64,000 nt of DNA. Origin: QQWI01 sp964522015. Its GTDB lineage: Bacteria > Bacillota > Clostridia > Peptostreptococcales > Acidaminobacteraceae. The DNA is taken from positions 25,209 to 89,208 of the forward strand of contig CAZFST010000016.1 in assembly GCA_964522015.1 (NCBI GenBank), in the 5' to 3' direction. The position numbers and the translations under genes are program-made. Shown one piece after another: positions 15,787 to 25,522 of the stretch (the stretch's first letter is position 1; every line of letters begins with the position of its first letter). The notes under the pieces were generated by a model. That model saw only the letters and a list, made by a program, of their open reading frames with translations. It was not told the DNA's origin and ran no database searches.

Positions 15787-18510
15787 TTAACCTGATACAG
15801 ATGGTTCAATGGCTTCTTGAAGACTACTGATAAGGGCTTCCACCTGGTCGATTTGTGATACGAGAACGTCTTTTTCATTGGCCCGATTGGCATTTTCTGC
15901 AACCAGGGCCATGGTCATAATGCGATTGGCACGAACGTTTCCAGATGTCCCTTTTAAACGATGTAGCAGATTAGAAATCTCGTCTTGGGAATTGGTATCC
16001 ATAGCTCTTCGCAGGTCAATCAGCAAGAGTTTGACTTGCTCTATATATGTTTTTAAAAGAAAGTGGCAAACTTCATCATCCAAATCTGAAGCCTTCCTAA
16101 AATCGTTAAAGATTTCTAGGTAGGTGGCGCTGCCATTAGGGCTGTGCTCTTGTAAACCTTCAGCAATTGATTTCATTTTCTCAAAGAGGGCTTCAAGGTT
16201 AATGGGCTTGCTTAGATAATCACTCATGCCTGCTGCCATACACCTTTCAACGTCTGACTCCATGGCATAGGCTGTCATTGCAACCACAGGGAGCGCTGCG
16301 CCTCTTCTGTCTTTAAAATTATTGCCTCGTATGAGTTTAACAGCTGTAAGCCCATCCATCACCGGCATATTCACATCCATTAAAACGGCGTCATATTGGT
16401 GTTGATGAATGGCATCAACGGCTTGCTGCCCGTCTCCTACCAAGTTTAGAGTTGCCCCAAATTTTCCTAGGTATTTGTTGAGTAAAAATGCACTGGTTGG
16501 ATCATCTTCCACCACTAGAATTTCCAACCCTTTAAGGGCTTCTGCTAATTTTGTACTTGTTGCTGTCACCTGAATAGGGTTGAGATCTGCTTCGATAGCC
16601 TCAGCAGACAATTGTGCGACGGGAAGTGTTATGACTGCCGTGAACACACTCCCTTTGCCAAGGGTGCTTTCAAGTCTGATATGGCCACCCATTAAATCAA
16701 GTAGCATTTGAGATATGGCCAGACCTAATCCAGTGCCTTTATTGGCAGATTGAATCGCTGTCGACGATGACACCTTTTGATTTCCTTGTGTAAACCGCTC
16801 AAATAGGTTTAGTTGATCTGCCTCACTGATACCAATACCCGTATCGCTCACAACAAAGGAGAGGGTAACCTGAGTCTCGCCCAGGGGGGTTACCCTAGGG
16901 TCACCGTCAACTGATATATTAACAGTTCCTTGACTTGTGAATTTAATGGCATTACCAATAATATTGGCGAGAACTTGTCTTAAGCGATTGCTATCGCCAA
17001 CATAATAGGTTGGCAAATCAGTGGCCCACTTGACTGTCAAAGCTAAATTCTTATGTTGTGCACTTGCTTTAAATAGAACTTCAAGATCTTCAATCAATCG
17101 TCTAAGATTAAATGACACTGAGCTAATGGCCACTTTTCCAGCTTCTATTTTTGAAAAGTCCAGTATATCATTTAAAATAACCAACAAGGACTCTGCTGAA
17201 CCATGCATGGTTTTTAAATAGGTCTTCTGGCTATGGTCTAACATGGTCATCTCTAGCAGCGTCATCATACCCATCATGCCGTTCATAGGTGTTCTGATTT
17301 CATGACTCATATTGGCCAAAAATTGGGTCTTAGACAAGGTAGCATCCTGAGCAATTCTTGCCCCTTCCTCAAGAGCTTGGTTGTTCAACTCTAGTTCTTC
17401 TACCATGGCCTCTAATTCTTCATTCAAGGCATGTATTTCTTCTTCTCGGGCCTCTACTTGATTAGCCATCATTGCAAAATGATCTGTCAGTTCTCGGAGT
17501 TCTGTAAAGCGACTTTCTGGCAATACCAAATAGTAATTGCCCTGTGCTAATTCTAATGTGCTTTGTATTAAACCATTGATATCCCCAACGGCTCTTTTTA
17601 AGTTAAGGTACAAAAACAGGATTGAACCGATTGAAATTAGAACCATTGCCCCCATTAAGACCCGTGTTAAGCCAGTTAAAGGTGCATAAAGCAATTGCCT
17701 ATTTTGAGAAATCACTAAATGCCATTCATTGGGCTTGCCGATTGGGATCATCGTCACAAGTGTTTTGGGATTAGAGGGGGAAATATACATTTTAAGAGTG
17801 GTGTGATCATGTTTTTTAAGTAAGTCAAAGTCATCATATCGTTGATTTTGACCTGTTTTGGAACCATCGTCATCGTAAAGATAGTTACCATATTGATCTA
17901 GAAGAGCTAAAGAGAGAACTGCATCAAAGTTGTCTTTCTCAAAAAGTAAGTTAAAGGCCGTAACATCTAGATCTACAACAATTAACACCTCACCACAGAG
18001 GGCGGAGAAGGTGATTGTTGGTATGCCCGTATTTGCATGCTTATAAACCCCTGACCACTGAACGTCGTCATTGATTGGACGGTTAATATAATAGTCTTCG
18101 TAGATTACACTTTGACCTATGAGAGACTTTTGCTCTGGATAGACCCCCTCAATTTCAGCCTTTTGGTTAATGACTTTGATGTCTTCAATTAAAGGAAACA
18201 GGGCAATCATGGTGTTTAAAGTTGAGTCCAAGACCGCTTTAGTGGCACTGGTCTCCTGTCTATTTTCAGGGGTTGGCAGAACTTTGTAATAGGTCTGAAG
18301 TTCTTTTAGCATCAGGACTGGCATATCTAAGGCATTATCAAATTTTTCCCTCATGGTGTCTGTAATATGAACCAGATCCTTTTCTATCTGCAACTGTAAG
18401 GACTGATAGCTGAACCAATAAATATAAAGACCGAAAAATAGGAGCAACACATTAAAAATCAATGTGTTGCCAATCAAGAGTTGCCACTTTAAACTTTTGG
18501 TTCGCCCCAT
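15787..18510 (-). CDS. Hybrid sensor histidine kinase with REC and Hpt domains
   Basis: 907-residue membrane kinase. It has TM1 near residues 10-30, a periplasmic sensor of about 240 residues (CACHE-like), TM2 near 282-303, a HAMP-like segment and coiled coil, and HisKA with phospho-acceptor H403 (NMSHEIRTPMNG). The ATPase domain follows (N box near 520, DTGIGIS, GTGLGLAI), then a receiver with D712 (LMDVNMPVMDG) and a C-terminal Hpt with H850 (HRLKGTSGNV), so the whole phosphorelay is on one chain. Start 18510 follows the stop of the binding-protein gene by one base. It is the last gene of a three-gene operon whose first member carries a receiver and c-di-GMP domains. Confidence 0.92.
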   Translation of the reverse strand: MGRTKSLKWQLLIGNTLIFNVLLLFFGLYIYWFSYQSLQLQIEKDLVHITDTMREKFDNALDMPVLMLKELQTYYKVLPTPENRQETSATKAVLDSTLNTMIALFPLIEDIKVINQKAEIEGVYPEQKSLIGQSVIYEDYYINRPINDDVQWSGVYKHANTGIPTITFSALCGEVLIVVDLDVTAFNLLFEKDNFDAVLSLALLDQYGNYLYDDDGSKTGQNQRYDDFDLLKKHDHTTLKMYISPSNPKTLVTMIPIGKPNEWHLVISQNRQLLYAPLTGLTRVLMGAMVLISIGSILFLYLNLKRAVGDINGLIQSTLELAQGNYYLVLPESRFTELRELTDHFAMMANQVEAREEEIHALNEELEAMVEELELNNQALEEGARIAQDATLSKTQFLANMSHEIRTPMNGMMGMMTLLEMTMLDHSQKTYLKTMHGSAESLLVILNDILDFSKIEAGKVAISSVSFNLRRLIEDLEVLFKASAQHKNLALTVKWATDLPTYYVGDSNRLRQVLANIIGNAIKFTSQGTVNISVDGDPRVTPLGETQVTLSFVVSDTGIGISEADQLNLFERFTQGNQKVSSSTAIQSANKGTGLGLAISQMLLDLMGGHIRLESTLGKGSVFTAVITLPVAQLSAEAIEADLNPIQVTATSTKLAEALKGLEILVVEDDPTSAFLLNKYLGKFGATLNLVGDGQQAVDAIHQHQYDAVLMDVNMPVMDGLTAVKLIRGNNFKDRRGAALPVVAMTAYAMESDVERCMAAGMSDYLSKPINLEALFEKMKSIAEGLQEHSPNGSATYLEIFNDFRKASDLDDEVCHFLLKTYIEQVKLLLIDLRRAMDTNSQDEISNLLHRLKGTSGNVRANRIMTMALVAENANRANEKDVLVSQIDQVEALISSLQEAIEPSVSG

Positions 18511-18511
18511 A

Positions 18512-19633
18512 TTACTCAACCTTTCTGACAATGCCTTGATCCACCTTAAATAAGAGGTACGTGCGGGTGTTATCTCCATAAGCATCAATGGTGAACTCAT
18601 CTTGCAAACCATTGTAGGTTCCAATTTCTAGTATTTTCTCTAGGACGACTTGTGGCTTTGTGCTTTTGGACTGGGTCATACCGTCCTTTAATGTCATCAT
18701 GGTTTCAAAAGCATAAACAGATGCAAATGTAGGCGCTTGTCCATACCGTTTTCTAAAGGACTGATCAAATGCCGTAAACTCTGGTGTCTCTTTTGAAGCA
18801 TCCATGGCCCCCACTAGCACCATACCGTCAACAAATTCGCCACCCTTCTTAACGAGTTCAGTGGTGTTGGCCCATAATGGTCCCAAAAACTCAGTCTCTG
18901 CATCAATGGTTTTTAATTGCTTCACCATCTGAGCACAGTCCTGGGAACTGGCAATGACAAAGACCCCTTCCGGATCCATGGTTTTAAATGCTTCTATGGC
19001 TTTTGTAACGCTTTTATCATCTGCTGGATTATATGCCATAGCACTAACTGCAATCCCAGTCTTCTCTAAAAATTGAGTTTGGAAATTTATGACCAGTTGG
19101 TCTGTAAAACCCTTGTTGCGCTCATCAAATACAATCCACATGGATTTATAGTTTGCAGTTTTGGCGTAGTCCGTCAAAATCGTGGCTTGCTCTTGGGTAG
19201 AGGCAATAAACCGTATAAAATGGTCTTTTTGTTTAGAAAGGCTATCAGCACTGATGGTAGGGCCTAATAGTAACATGTCTTGCTGATTAACGTAATCCAT
19301 AACCCCCATTGTCATGCCACTGGTAAAATGACCAATGACAAAATGGATGTCCTCTTTGATAAAGCTTTTTTGCTGCTCAAGTCCGACAGCCGTATCATTT
19401 TGATCATCTTTTTGGACCAAATCCACCAGACGACCGTTGATGCCGCCGTTTTCATTGATTTGTGCCACAGCCAGTTCAACCCCCCTGCGACCAGAAACCG
19501 ATAAATCAGAGTTGGGACCTGTCATCGTTCCAATAACCCCGATTTTAATGGGCTCTTTTGGACTACAGGCGACGAAAAGGGAAATGAACAGGATTAAAAC
19601 GATAGGGACAAATACTTGTTTACCTTTAGTCAT
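18512..19633 (-). CDS. Branched-chain amino acid-type substrate-binding lipoprotein
   Basis: Periplasmic-type binding protein (Peripla_BP_6/LivJ-like) anchored as a lipoprotein: signal helix then FVAC with lipid Cys23. The mature part opens IKIGVIGTMTGPNSDLSVSGRRGVELAVAQIN, the family signature. No ABC permease or ATPase is nearby. Instead the gene overlaps a response regulator upstream (ATGA) and abuts a hybrid kinase downstream, so it most likely presents a ligand to the kinase's extracellular domain rather than feeding a transporter. The ligand is unknown; small amino acids or related compounds are typical for the fold. Confidence 0.88.
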   Translation of the reverse strand: MTKGKQVFVPIVLILFISLFVACSPKEPIKIGVIGTMTGPNSDLSVSGRRGVELAVAQINENGGINGRLVDLVQKDDQNDTAVGLEQQKSFIKEDIHFVIGHFTSGMTMGVMDYVNQQDMLLLGPTISADSLSKQKDHFIRFIASTQEQATILTDYAKTANYKSMWIVFDERNKGFTDQLVINFQTQFLEKTGIAVSAMAYNPADDKSVTKAIEAFKTMDPEGVFVIASSQDCAQMVKQLKTIDAETEFLGPLWANTTELVKKGGEFVDGMVLVGAMDASKETPEFTAFDQSFRKRYGQAPTFASVYAFETMMTLKDGMTQSKSTKPQVVLEKILEIGTYNGLQDEFTIDAYGDNTRTYLLFKVDQGIVRKVE

Positions 19634-21195
19634 ATCAAGTCTTCCTCTCTTAGCTGTAACACATCCCGCACAAATACAGTAATCAAATGCGGGTCAAATT
19701 GAGTCCCTGAGCAACGGCTAAGCTCTTTTGCAGCTGCCTTTATCGTCATGCTGGAGCGATAGGTTCTCTCACAGGTCATGGCATCAAAGGCATCAATGAT
19801 ACTGAGGATTTTAGCGTGGTATGGAATATGAATCCCAGTGATACCACTGGGATACCCCAGTCCATCAATCCGTTCGTGATGACACAGGACGGCATCGGCA
19901 TAAAACATCATTTCCGGTGCAGATGACAACAATCGATACCCAATTTCCGGGTGCCGTTTAAGAGAGATCCATTCATCGTGAGATAGATGGCCTGGTTTAC
20001 TTAAGATGGATTCTTCAATGGCAATCTTGCCGATATCATGAACCAAGCCCATGACCTTCAGCATCTGTACTTCTTTAGTATCTAGATTCAAAGCGATACC
20101 AAACTGTTCGCAAGCATCGCTGACCCTTCTAGAGTGAGCTTCTTCCCGAGGATTTTTCTCGTGAAGGGTATTGAGAATCGAACCCAGCATGACACTTCTT
20201 ACACTTTCACCCTTTAACACTTTATCTCGTATCAGTGCATCTTCTGCATTGATTAAGAGTTGTGGCAACAGGGGTTTCTCTTTTTCCTTTGGCAAACCTT
20301 CATCGGAAAAATAGTCATAGGGACTGGCTAACGTTCCAGCACCCACTATTGAACTCTGAATTAGCCGGGAGGAAGAGGCTGCAGGAGGATTAGCAATTGC
20401 AATGTGACCATCAAATAAATCATACCCACAAGCGAGGTTCAAATTGATATCGTTGATCATGACCGCCTCAAAGGTCCTTTTAATGATAGAGGCCATATCT
20501 TCTACCTGCTTACGGCTCACATCGGCCATCAAAACCACAAATTCATCTCCCCCCCACCGGGCTGTTAAGGCCTTTTTAGGCTGATGGGTTGAGATGATCT
20601 TAGCAGCAGTTTTTAAAAATTCATCTCCTGTTTCACTGCCAAAAGCATCATTGACAACCTTCAGGCCATTAATATCAATCATCAAGAGTCCGCAGGTCAT
20701 TTGGATACTCTGTATAAACTCTGGTCCATTTGTTTTAAAAAAATGGCGGTTGAAGAGCCCCGTTAAAGGATCCGTTTTGCTAAGGTTTGCAATGTTCCTG
20801 GTTCTATGGGCAGCTTCAATGGCATTTTTCACTTTAAGTGGCAAAGAGACTTTCATCGCCTCATCGCTTAAGGGCTTGGAAAAATAGTCGTAGGCCCCTA
20901 GATTCAGGACCCGTTCAAGGACTTCGGTACTCATTAAACCCGAGCAAACAATGACAGGAGTATCCACAGTCCGTACATCGGATTTAAGATCCAATAGGAT
21001 ACTGAAGCCATCAATCTGCGGCATTTTTAAATCGATGATGCAAACATCCACAAACTGAGATATCACAAGGGATTTGGTATCCAAACCATTGGAGGTTTCG
21101 ATAATTCGCAAAGCGGGCATGTTCTTTTTTAAAATCATTGCGATGACACCACGGTCAACTGCCGAGTCATCCACAAGTAAAATCGTACGTTCCAT
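19630..21195 (-). CDS. Response regulator: REC-GGDEF-HD-GYP
   Basis: 521-residue regulator of c-di-GMP. Receiver domain with phospho-Asp D55 (IIDLKMPQIDG), GGDEF cyclase domain with intact RWGGDEFVVL (motif at 215-219), and a C-terminal HD-GYP phosphodiesterase (HD at 386-387, HHERIDGLGYP from 439). Both catalytic motifs are complete, so synthesis and hydrolysis of c-di-GMP are both possible. A classical RxxD inhibitory site just before GGDEF is not evident. It is first in the operon with the binding lipoprotein and hybrid kinase, the probable phosphodonor. Confidence 0.93.
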   Translation of the reverse strand: MERTILLVDDSAVDRGVIAMILKKNMPALRIIETSNGLDTKSLVISQFVDVCIIDLKMPQIDGFSILLDLKSDVRTVDTPVIVCSGLMSTEVLERVLNLGAYDYFSKPLSDEAMKVSLPLKVKNAIEAAHRTRNIANLSKTDPLTGLFNRHFFKTNGPEFIQSIQMTCGLLMIDINGLKVVNDAFGSETGDEFLKTAAKIISTHQPKKALTARWGGDEFVVLMADVSRKQVEDMASIIKRTFEAVMINDINLNLACGYDLFDGHIAIANPPAASSSRLIQSSIVGAGTLASPYDYFSDEGLPKEKEKPLLPQLLINAEDALIRDKVLKGESVRSVMLGSILNTLHEKNPREEAHSRRVSDACEQFGIALNLDTKEVQMLKVMGLVHDIGKIAIEESILSKPGHLSHDEWISLKRHPEIGYRLLSSAPEMMFYADAVLCHHERIDGLGYPSGITGIHIPYHAKILSIIDAFDAMTCERTYRSSMTIKAAAKELSRCSGTQFDPHLITVFVRDVLQLREEDLI

Positions 21196-21300
21196 TAAGT
21201 GCCCCCTTGATGTACAATGCTCTTTTTAATGCGTCTTTTATTAGTTTACCCTAATAAATTTCCTTTTAACAGACAAAATAATTTTATGTTTAGGTCAGGT

Positions 21301-21329
21301 TTGCAGATCAAGGGCTTGTCGGTTATAAT
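21301..21329 (+). promoter_or_regulatory. rarD promoter
   Basis: -35 TTGCAG (21301-21306), 17-bp spacer, -10 TATAAT (21324-21329), 36 bases before the start codon. Confidence 0.7.
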
Positions 21330-21365
21330 CAGTGTAGCGTCGGCCTAAAGGAGAAAGGACATTTA

Positions 21366-22265
21366 ATGAACCCTAAGCATTCAAATCGCAAAACTCGCTT
21401 AATTGGCCTCATCTATGGGGCAGGGGCATTTGTCCTTTGGGGACTTTTACCGCTCTATTGGAAACTCGTTAAAGCCCTAAGTCCCTACCAAATTTTTTCT
21501 CATCGAGTGGTATGGTCCCTGGTTTTTATGATGGTATTGCTTCTTTTCAGTCGACAATTAACTGCCTTTATCAAGCTGATTCAGCAACCGAAAATGTGGC
21601 TCAAGGTGTTGGGGCCGGCTGTTTTTATTAGCATTAACTGGCTGGTTTATATCTGGAGTGTCAATAGCGGCTACGTAATCGAGGCTAGTTTAGGCTACTT
21701 TATCAACCCCCTGGTGTTGACCATCTTTGGGTCTCTATTTTTTAAAGAAACCATTACAAGACTTCAAGCCGTAGGTATTCTCTTAGCCACTGTGGGCGTT
21801 CTATATAAGACACTGGCCTATGGTCAAGTCCCTTGGATAGCCTTGGTTTTGGCATTTTCCTTTGCCACTTATGGCCTTCTCAAAAAACTCTCATCTTTAG
21901 ATTCAATTATGGGATTAAGTTTTGAGACACTTGTTATCAGTTTGCCAGCTTTGGGTTTTCTCATCACTCAGGAATCTAGCGGTCAAGGGATCACGGGAAG
22001 ATTACCTGGCTACTTTTGGATTTTAATCGGAGTCAGTGGCATCGCGACGGCGACGCCGCTCTTAATGTATGCTGAAAGCACCAAGCGTCTCCCCTTGAAT
22101 GTCCTTGGATTTTTGCAATACATTTCCCCTAGCATCTCCTTAGTGCTAGGGATTTTCATCTTCAATGAAGCCTTTGATACCAAAGACTTAGTGGCATTTT
22201 CAATGATTTGGGCTGGCCTTGTTTGTTTCTCTATTTCCCAATATCAAGCACTGAAAAATATGTGA
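21366..22265 (+). CDS. rarD: RarD-type EamA transporter
   Basis: Ten-helix drug/metabolite-superfamily permease of the RarD branch (299 residues). It has the characteristic opening GLIYGAGAFVLWGLLPLYWKLVK, the SHRVVWSLVFM segment, and the second-half ...FNVLGFLQYISPSISLVLGIFIFNE repeat (here LNVLGFLQYI). The name comes from chloramphenicol sensitivity in other bacteria; the physiological substrate is not established. AAAGGAGAAAGG precedes the ATG, with a consensus promoter and a strong terminator, so it is a single-gene unit on the plus strand. Confidence 0.9.
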   Translation: MNPKHSNRKTRLIGLIYGAGAFVLWGLLPLYWKLVKALSPYQIFSHRVVWSLVFMMVLLLFSRQLTAFIKLIQQPKMWLKVLGPAVFISINWLVYIWSVNSGYVIEASLGYFINPLVLTIFGSLFFKETITRLQAVGILLATVGVLYKTLAYGQVPWIALVLAFSFATYGLLKKLSSLDSIMGLSFETLVISLPALGFLITQESSGQGITGRLPGYFWILIGVSGIATATPLLMYAESTKRLPLNVLGFLQYISPSISLVLGIFIFNEAFDTKDLVAFSMIWAGLVCFSISQYQALKNM

Positions 22266-22270
22266 TTTAC

Positions 22271-22322
22271 AGAAAGACCCCCTGCAGTCCATTTGTTTGT
22301 CACATGGACTGCGGGGGGTCTT
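22271..22322 (+). terminator. Strong terminator between rarD and the GGDEF-EAL gene
   Basis: Arms AAAGACCCCCTGCAGTCCAT and ATGGACTGCGGGGGGTCTTT pair over about 20 bp with one mismatch around a 10-nt loop. They are followed by TTTTGATT on the plus strand. It may also serve the convergent minus-strand gene ending at 22329. Confidence 0.85.
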
Positions 22323-22328
22323 TTGATT

Positions 22329-25286
22329 CTAACCGACTTCTTGAGTTTCAACCTTTTGGATTTCAATTGTTTCTTTGTTTTCTGTCTCCCTATGGGGTAA
22401 GGTCAATCCCTCTCGCAAGAGCACCTGAATCTTTTGAGCAGGAAGGGGCTTACTAAATAGGTAACCTTGTAAAAAGTCGCAACCACCCCGTTTAAGTCGG
22501 TTAACTTCGGCCACTTCTTCTACCCCCTCGGCCACAACCTTCAGTTGTAAACCATGGGCTAATCCAATCAGACTATCCATTACTTGAATACTTTCAAGTC
22601 CAATAAACTTATCTTTTAAACTCTTATCTAGTTTGATCTTATCTACTGGGATGAAGGTTAAATAGTTTAGTGAAGAGTAACCTGTTCCAAAGTCATCCAG
22701 AGCAATTTTGATCCCCAATGCTTTAAGGTCGTATAGGACTCTTAAGTTTTCTTCCCGATTTTCAACCAAAATATTCTCAGTGATTTCAACTTCTATGAGG
22801 CTGGCATCAACATCGTAGACTCTCAGTTGGGATGCGATAAAGGTCACCAAATAAGGATCGTACATTTGTCTAGGGGAGATATTGATGGCGATGGGTTTCA
22901 CACAAACCCCTGCATCTAACCAAAAGCGCATTTGTGAAATGGCTTCTGTAATCACCCACCTGCCAATTTCAAGAATCAATCCCGTGTCCTCAGCGATTGA
23001 GATAAACTCTACAGGGGATAGGCTTAGGTCTTTCATGCGAATTAATGCTTCAAAATAGGCAATTTCAGAGGAATCTGAAAACACTACTGGCTGGTAGTAA
23101 AGCATAAATCCATTGGTATTCAGTGTCTGCCTGAGGATTTGCTCTATTTTCAATTTAGCGCTTAGGGCCAGGGTCATATCCTGGCTAAAGGCGCGGTACT
23201 GATTCTTTCCTGATTGCTTGGCACTGTACATGGCCACATCTGCTTTGATTAATAATTCTTCAACCGTGGTAGCATCCACTGGATACCTGGCAATCCCAGT
23301 ACTAATGGTAATCAGCTGCTCGGTGCCGTCAATCACGCAGTGGTTTTTAAAGGCATCCACAATCTCAGAAAGACAATGGGTAATATTATTTAAATCGGTT
23401 TCCCCTGTCAATTGAATTAAAAATTCATCCCCGCCAAATCTAAAGACATGACCATGATCACACAGATGTTCTTTTAATAAATTGGAGATATGCTGGAGCA
23501 CTTTATCACCATAGACGTGACCAAGGCTGTCATTGATATTCTTGAAATTATCAACGTCCATCAAAAGAACAGCGCCTTCTTGATGGGTCTCTAAATCCCC
23601 ATGCACCATTTGCTCAAATTTTCTGCGACTATATAAACCAGTTAGGGGGTCGTGGTCTGCCAAATACTGAATATAGAGTTCTTGTTCTTTATGGGTGGTG
23701 ATATCTAACATAACACCGGTTAAGATGGGTTCTTGGCTCGGTCTGATTTTAACCACCCGTCCCCGCATTAAATACCAACGCCACTGACCAGAAAGATCTT
23801 TAAATCGTAATTGAAGATGGACGTTTTCGCTTTGAATCGCTTCTCTTAGCAGGGCTTGATCCTCTGGGTGTACTCCCCGAGACATGAGGTCTTCTATGGC
23901 TTGATGATCCACCACACCCCCGATAATATCAGAAAAATTATTGGAAAAAGAGATGGTTTGATCTTGGTTACGATATTCCCAGATAAAACTTTCTGTGGCC
24001 TCGATGGCAATGGCATAGCGATGTTTCAGATTTTCTACTTTCTCTGCAAATTCTTGTATCTCATCATATTGTGCCCGCAATTCTTCTTCACCGGCTGTCA
24101 ACTGGCCAATGGTGGCTTCCAGTTCTTCGTTGGCCGCTGTCAATTCTTCTTGATTTTCAACCATATGCTCAAAATAAGCTTGAGTCAGTTCCAAAACGTG
24201 ATTAACCGTTTGCCGTGGACCATCAAAGGCATCGGAACTATCTGAAGGCAGTCGGTAACGGATGTCAGATTCGATTGAAATGGCGCCTAGGTCATTTTGA
24301 AGGGCCATAATGGGCTTGATAATGCTGTTCTTTTGAATATAGTCTAGCAGAATGGCTATAATGGCCAATAGCAAGAGGCCTATGGCCACAATCCGCAAAC
24401 TGTTCTGCTTAACGGCAGTGTTAACACTCTCCATGGAAAAGGCCAAGCTAAAGACAGTGTTTAGCCCCTTAGAACCCATTAATGGAACATAGACGACAAA
24501 AACGTCCCCACTTGGTGTTACGCTGGAATGGACGATGCCATTTTGAAGCCTATTAACTGCCACTTGATCTAACAAGGCACCGGATTCAATGGTGCCAAAG
24601 GCTTCAGAATCCGTATCTGCTCGCCGGGTCATTTTAAGATTTTCATCTAAAATAGCGGCAAAAACAACCCCTTCGTTTTTGATGATATCACTGAGAAGGG
24701 TTTGATAACTAAATCGCTTTGTCAGTTCGTGAACCGCATCGGCAGGAATCCCTATTTGTACAAATTCCCCCGATGGAATGCGGTAATAACCATATCGATT
24801 GTAGGTGTCAGACTCTGTATCCTTTCTTATGTCTTCAAGGTAAAGGTCTGTTTTTAAGGCCATAAAACGACGTACAGGATGATAGGATGGCGCCTGCCAA
24901 CCTTGATACGTATCGATGGTTGAAAAGATAATTTCGCCCTTTTGATTAAACCAGTTGGTTTCCCCTACCCCAAGATTTGAAGCGATGGTTCTTAAATTTT
25001 CATTTGAAATGGCTTCCTTTTGATGGGTGATTGTCCACCCCACCATGGCGATTTTTTCTTTAAGACCACCGTCAATGGTTTTGAGTGCCTGCTCGTTATC
25101 CAGTGTCCGTGCGGAAACACTTTGCGCAAGATTGATGGCGTTGACCTTCATTTGTTCTTTAAGGCTGGCCTCCAATGTCATTGACGCACTGGCCGCTAGG
25201 CCTAAAATGCCAACTAAAACAGCAACAAGAGGCAAGATGATGATCCTTTTAGTGATTGGCATCCTTTTTTTAGGAAAATTTTGCAT
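22329..25286 (-). CDS. Membrane c-di-GMP enzyme: dCACHE-PAS-GGDEF-EAL
   Basis: 985-residue protein. TM1 near residues 15-35, extracellular double-CACHE-like sensor, TM2 near 300-320, a coiled coil rich in EELEA heptads, and a PAS domain. GGDEF follows with intact RFGGDEFLIQL, then EAL with YFEALIRM and the loop-6 DDFGTGYSSL, so both cyclase and phosphodiesterase sites look complete. The ATG at 25286 has AGGAG nine bases upstream; the TTG at 25295 is directly against that site. A TATAAT on the minus strand (25377-25372) and a GTGGCGT/ACGCCAC inverted repeat (25341-25368) precede it. Confidence 0.92.
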   Translation of the reverse strand: MQNFPKKRMPITKRIIILPLVAVLVGILGLAASASMTLEASLKEQMKVNAINLAQSVSARTLDNEQALKTIDGGLKEKIAMVGWTITHQKEAISNENLRTIASNLGVGETNWFNQKGEIIFSTIDTYQGWQAPSYHPVRRFMALKTDLYLEDIRKDTESDTYNRYGYYRIPSGEFVQIGIPADAVHELTKRFSYQTLLSDIIKNEGVVFAAILDENLKMTRRADTDSEAFGTIESGALLDQVAVNRLQNGIVHSSVTPSGDVFVVYVPLMGSKGLNTVFSLAFSMESVNTAVKQNSLRIVAIGLLLLAIIAILLDYIQKNSIIKPIMALQNDLGAISIESDIRYRLPSDSSDAFDGPRQTVNHVLELTQAYFEHMVENQEELTAANEELEATIGQLTAGEEELRAQYDEIQEFAEKVENLKHRYAIAIEATESFIWEYRNQDQTISFSNNFSDIIGGVVDHQAIEDLMSRGVHPEDQALLREAIQSENVHLQLRFKDLSGQWRWYLMRGRVVKIRPSQEPILTGVMLDITTHKEQELYIQYLADHDPLTGLYSRRKFEQMVHGDLETHQEGAVLLMDVDNFKNINDSLGHVYGDKVLQHISNLLKEHLCDHGHVFRFGGDEFLIQLTGETDLNNITHCLSEIVDAFKNHCVIDGTEQLITISTGIARYPVDATTVEELLIKADVAMYSAKQSGKNQYRAFSQDMTLALSAKLKIEQILRQTLNTNGFMLYYQPVVFSDSSEIAYFEALIRMKDLSLSPVEFISIAEDTGLILEIGRWVITEAISQMRFWLDAGVCVKPIAINISPRQMYDPYLVTFIASQLRVYDVDASLIEVEITENILVENREENLRVLYDLKALGIKIALDDFGTGYSSLNYLTFIPVDKIKLDKSLKDKFIGLESIQVMDSLIGLAHGLQLKVVAEGVEEVAEVNRLKRGGCDFLQGYLFSKPLPAQKIQVLLREGLTLPHRETENKETIEIQKVETQEVG

Positions 25287-25462
25287 GTTCAACAACTCCT
25301 ATAAGAAAAATACCCCTATTTGGGCTTATGTGATTTACCAGTGGCGTATTTAAATTAACACACGCCACAACATTATACACTATAGCCGTCATCATTAAAA
25401 GCAACTTGTAGTAAGTTATTAAACAGACAAAACTCGGGACTTATCAACCTCAGAAAATATCA

Positions 25463-25490
25463 AAAGGACGTCTCCTAAGAGACGTCCTTT
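25463..25490 (-). terminator. gdhA terminator
   Basis: Perfect 12-bp stem AAAGGACGTCTC / GAGACGTCCTTT with a 4-nt loop, 32 bases past the gdhA stop, followed by TTTTGATATTTT on the minus strand. Confidence 0.88.
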
Positions 25491-25522
25491 CCTATAATCT
25501 ATTATTATAATTATGATTAATA

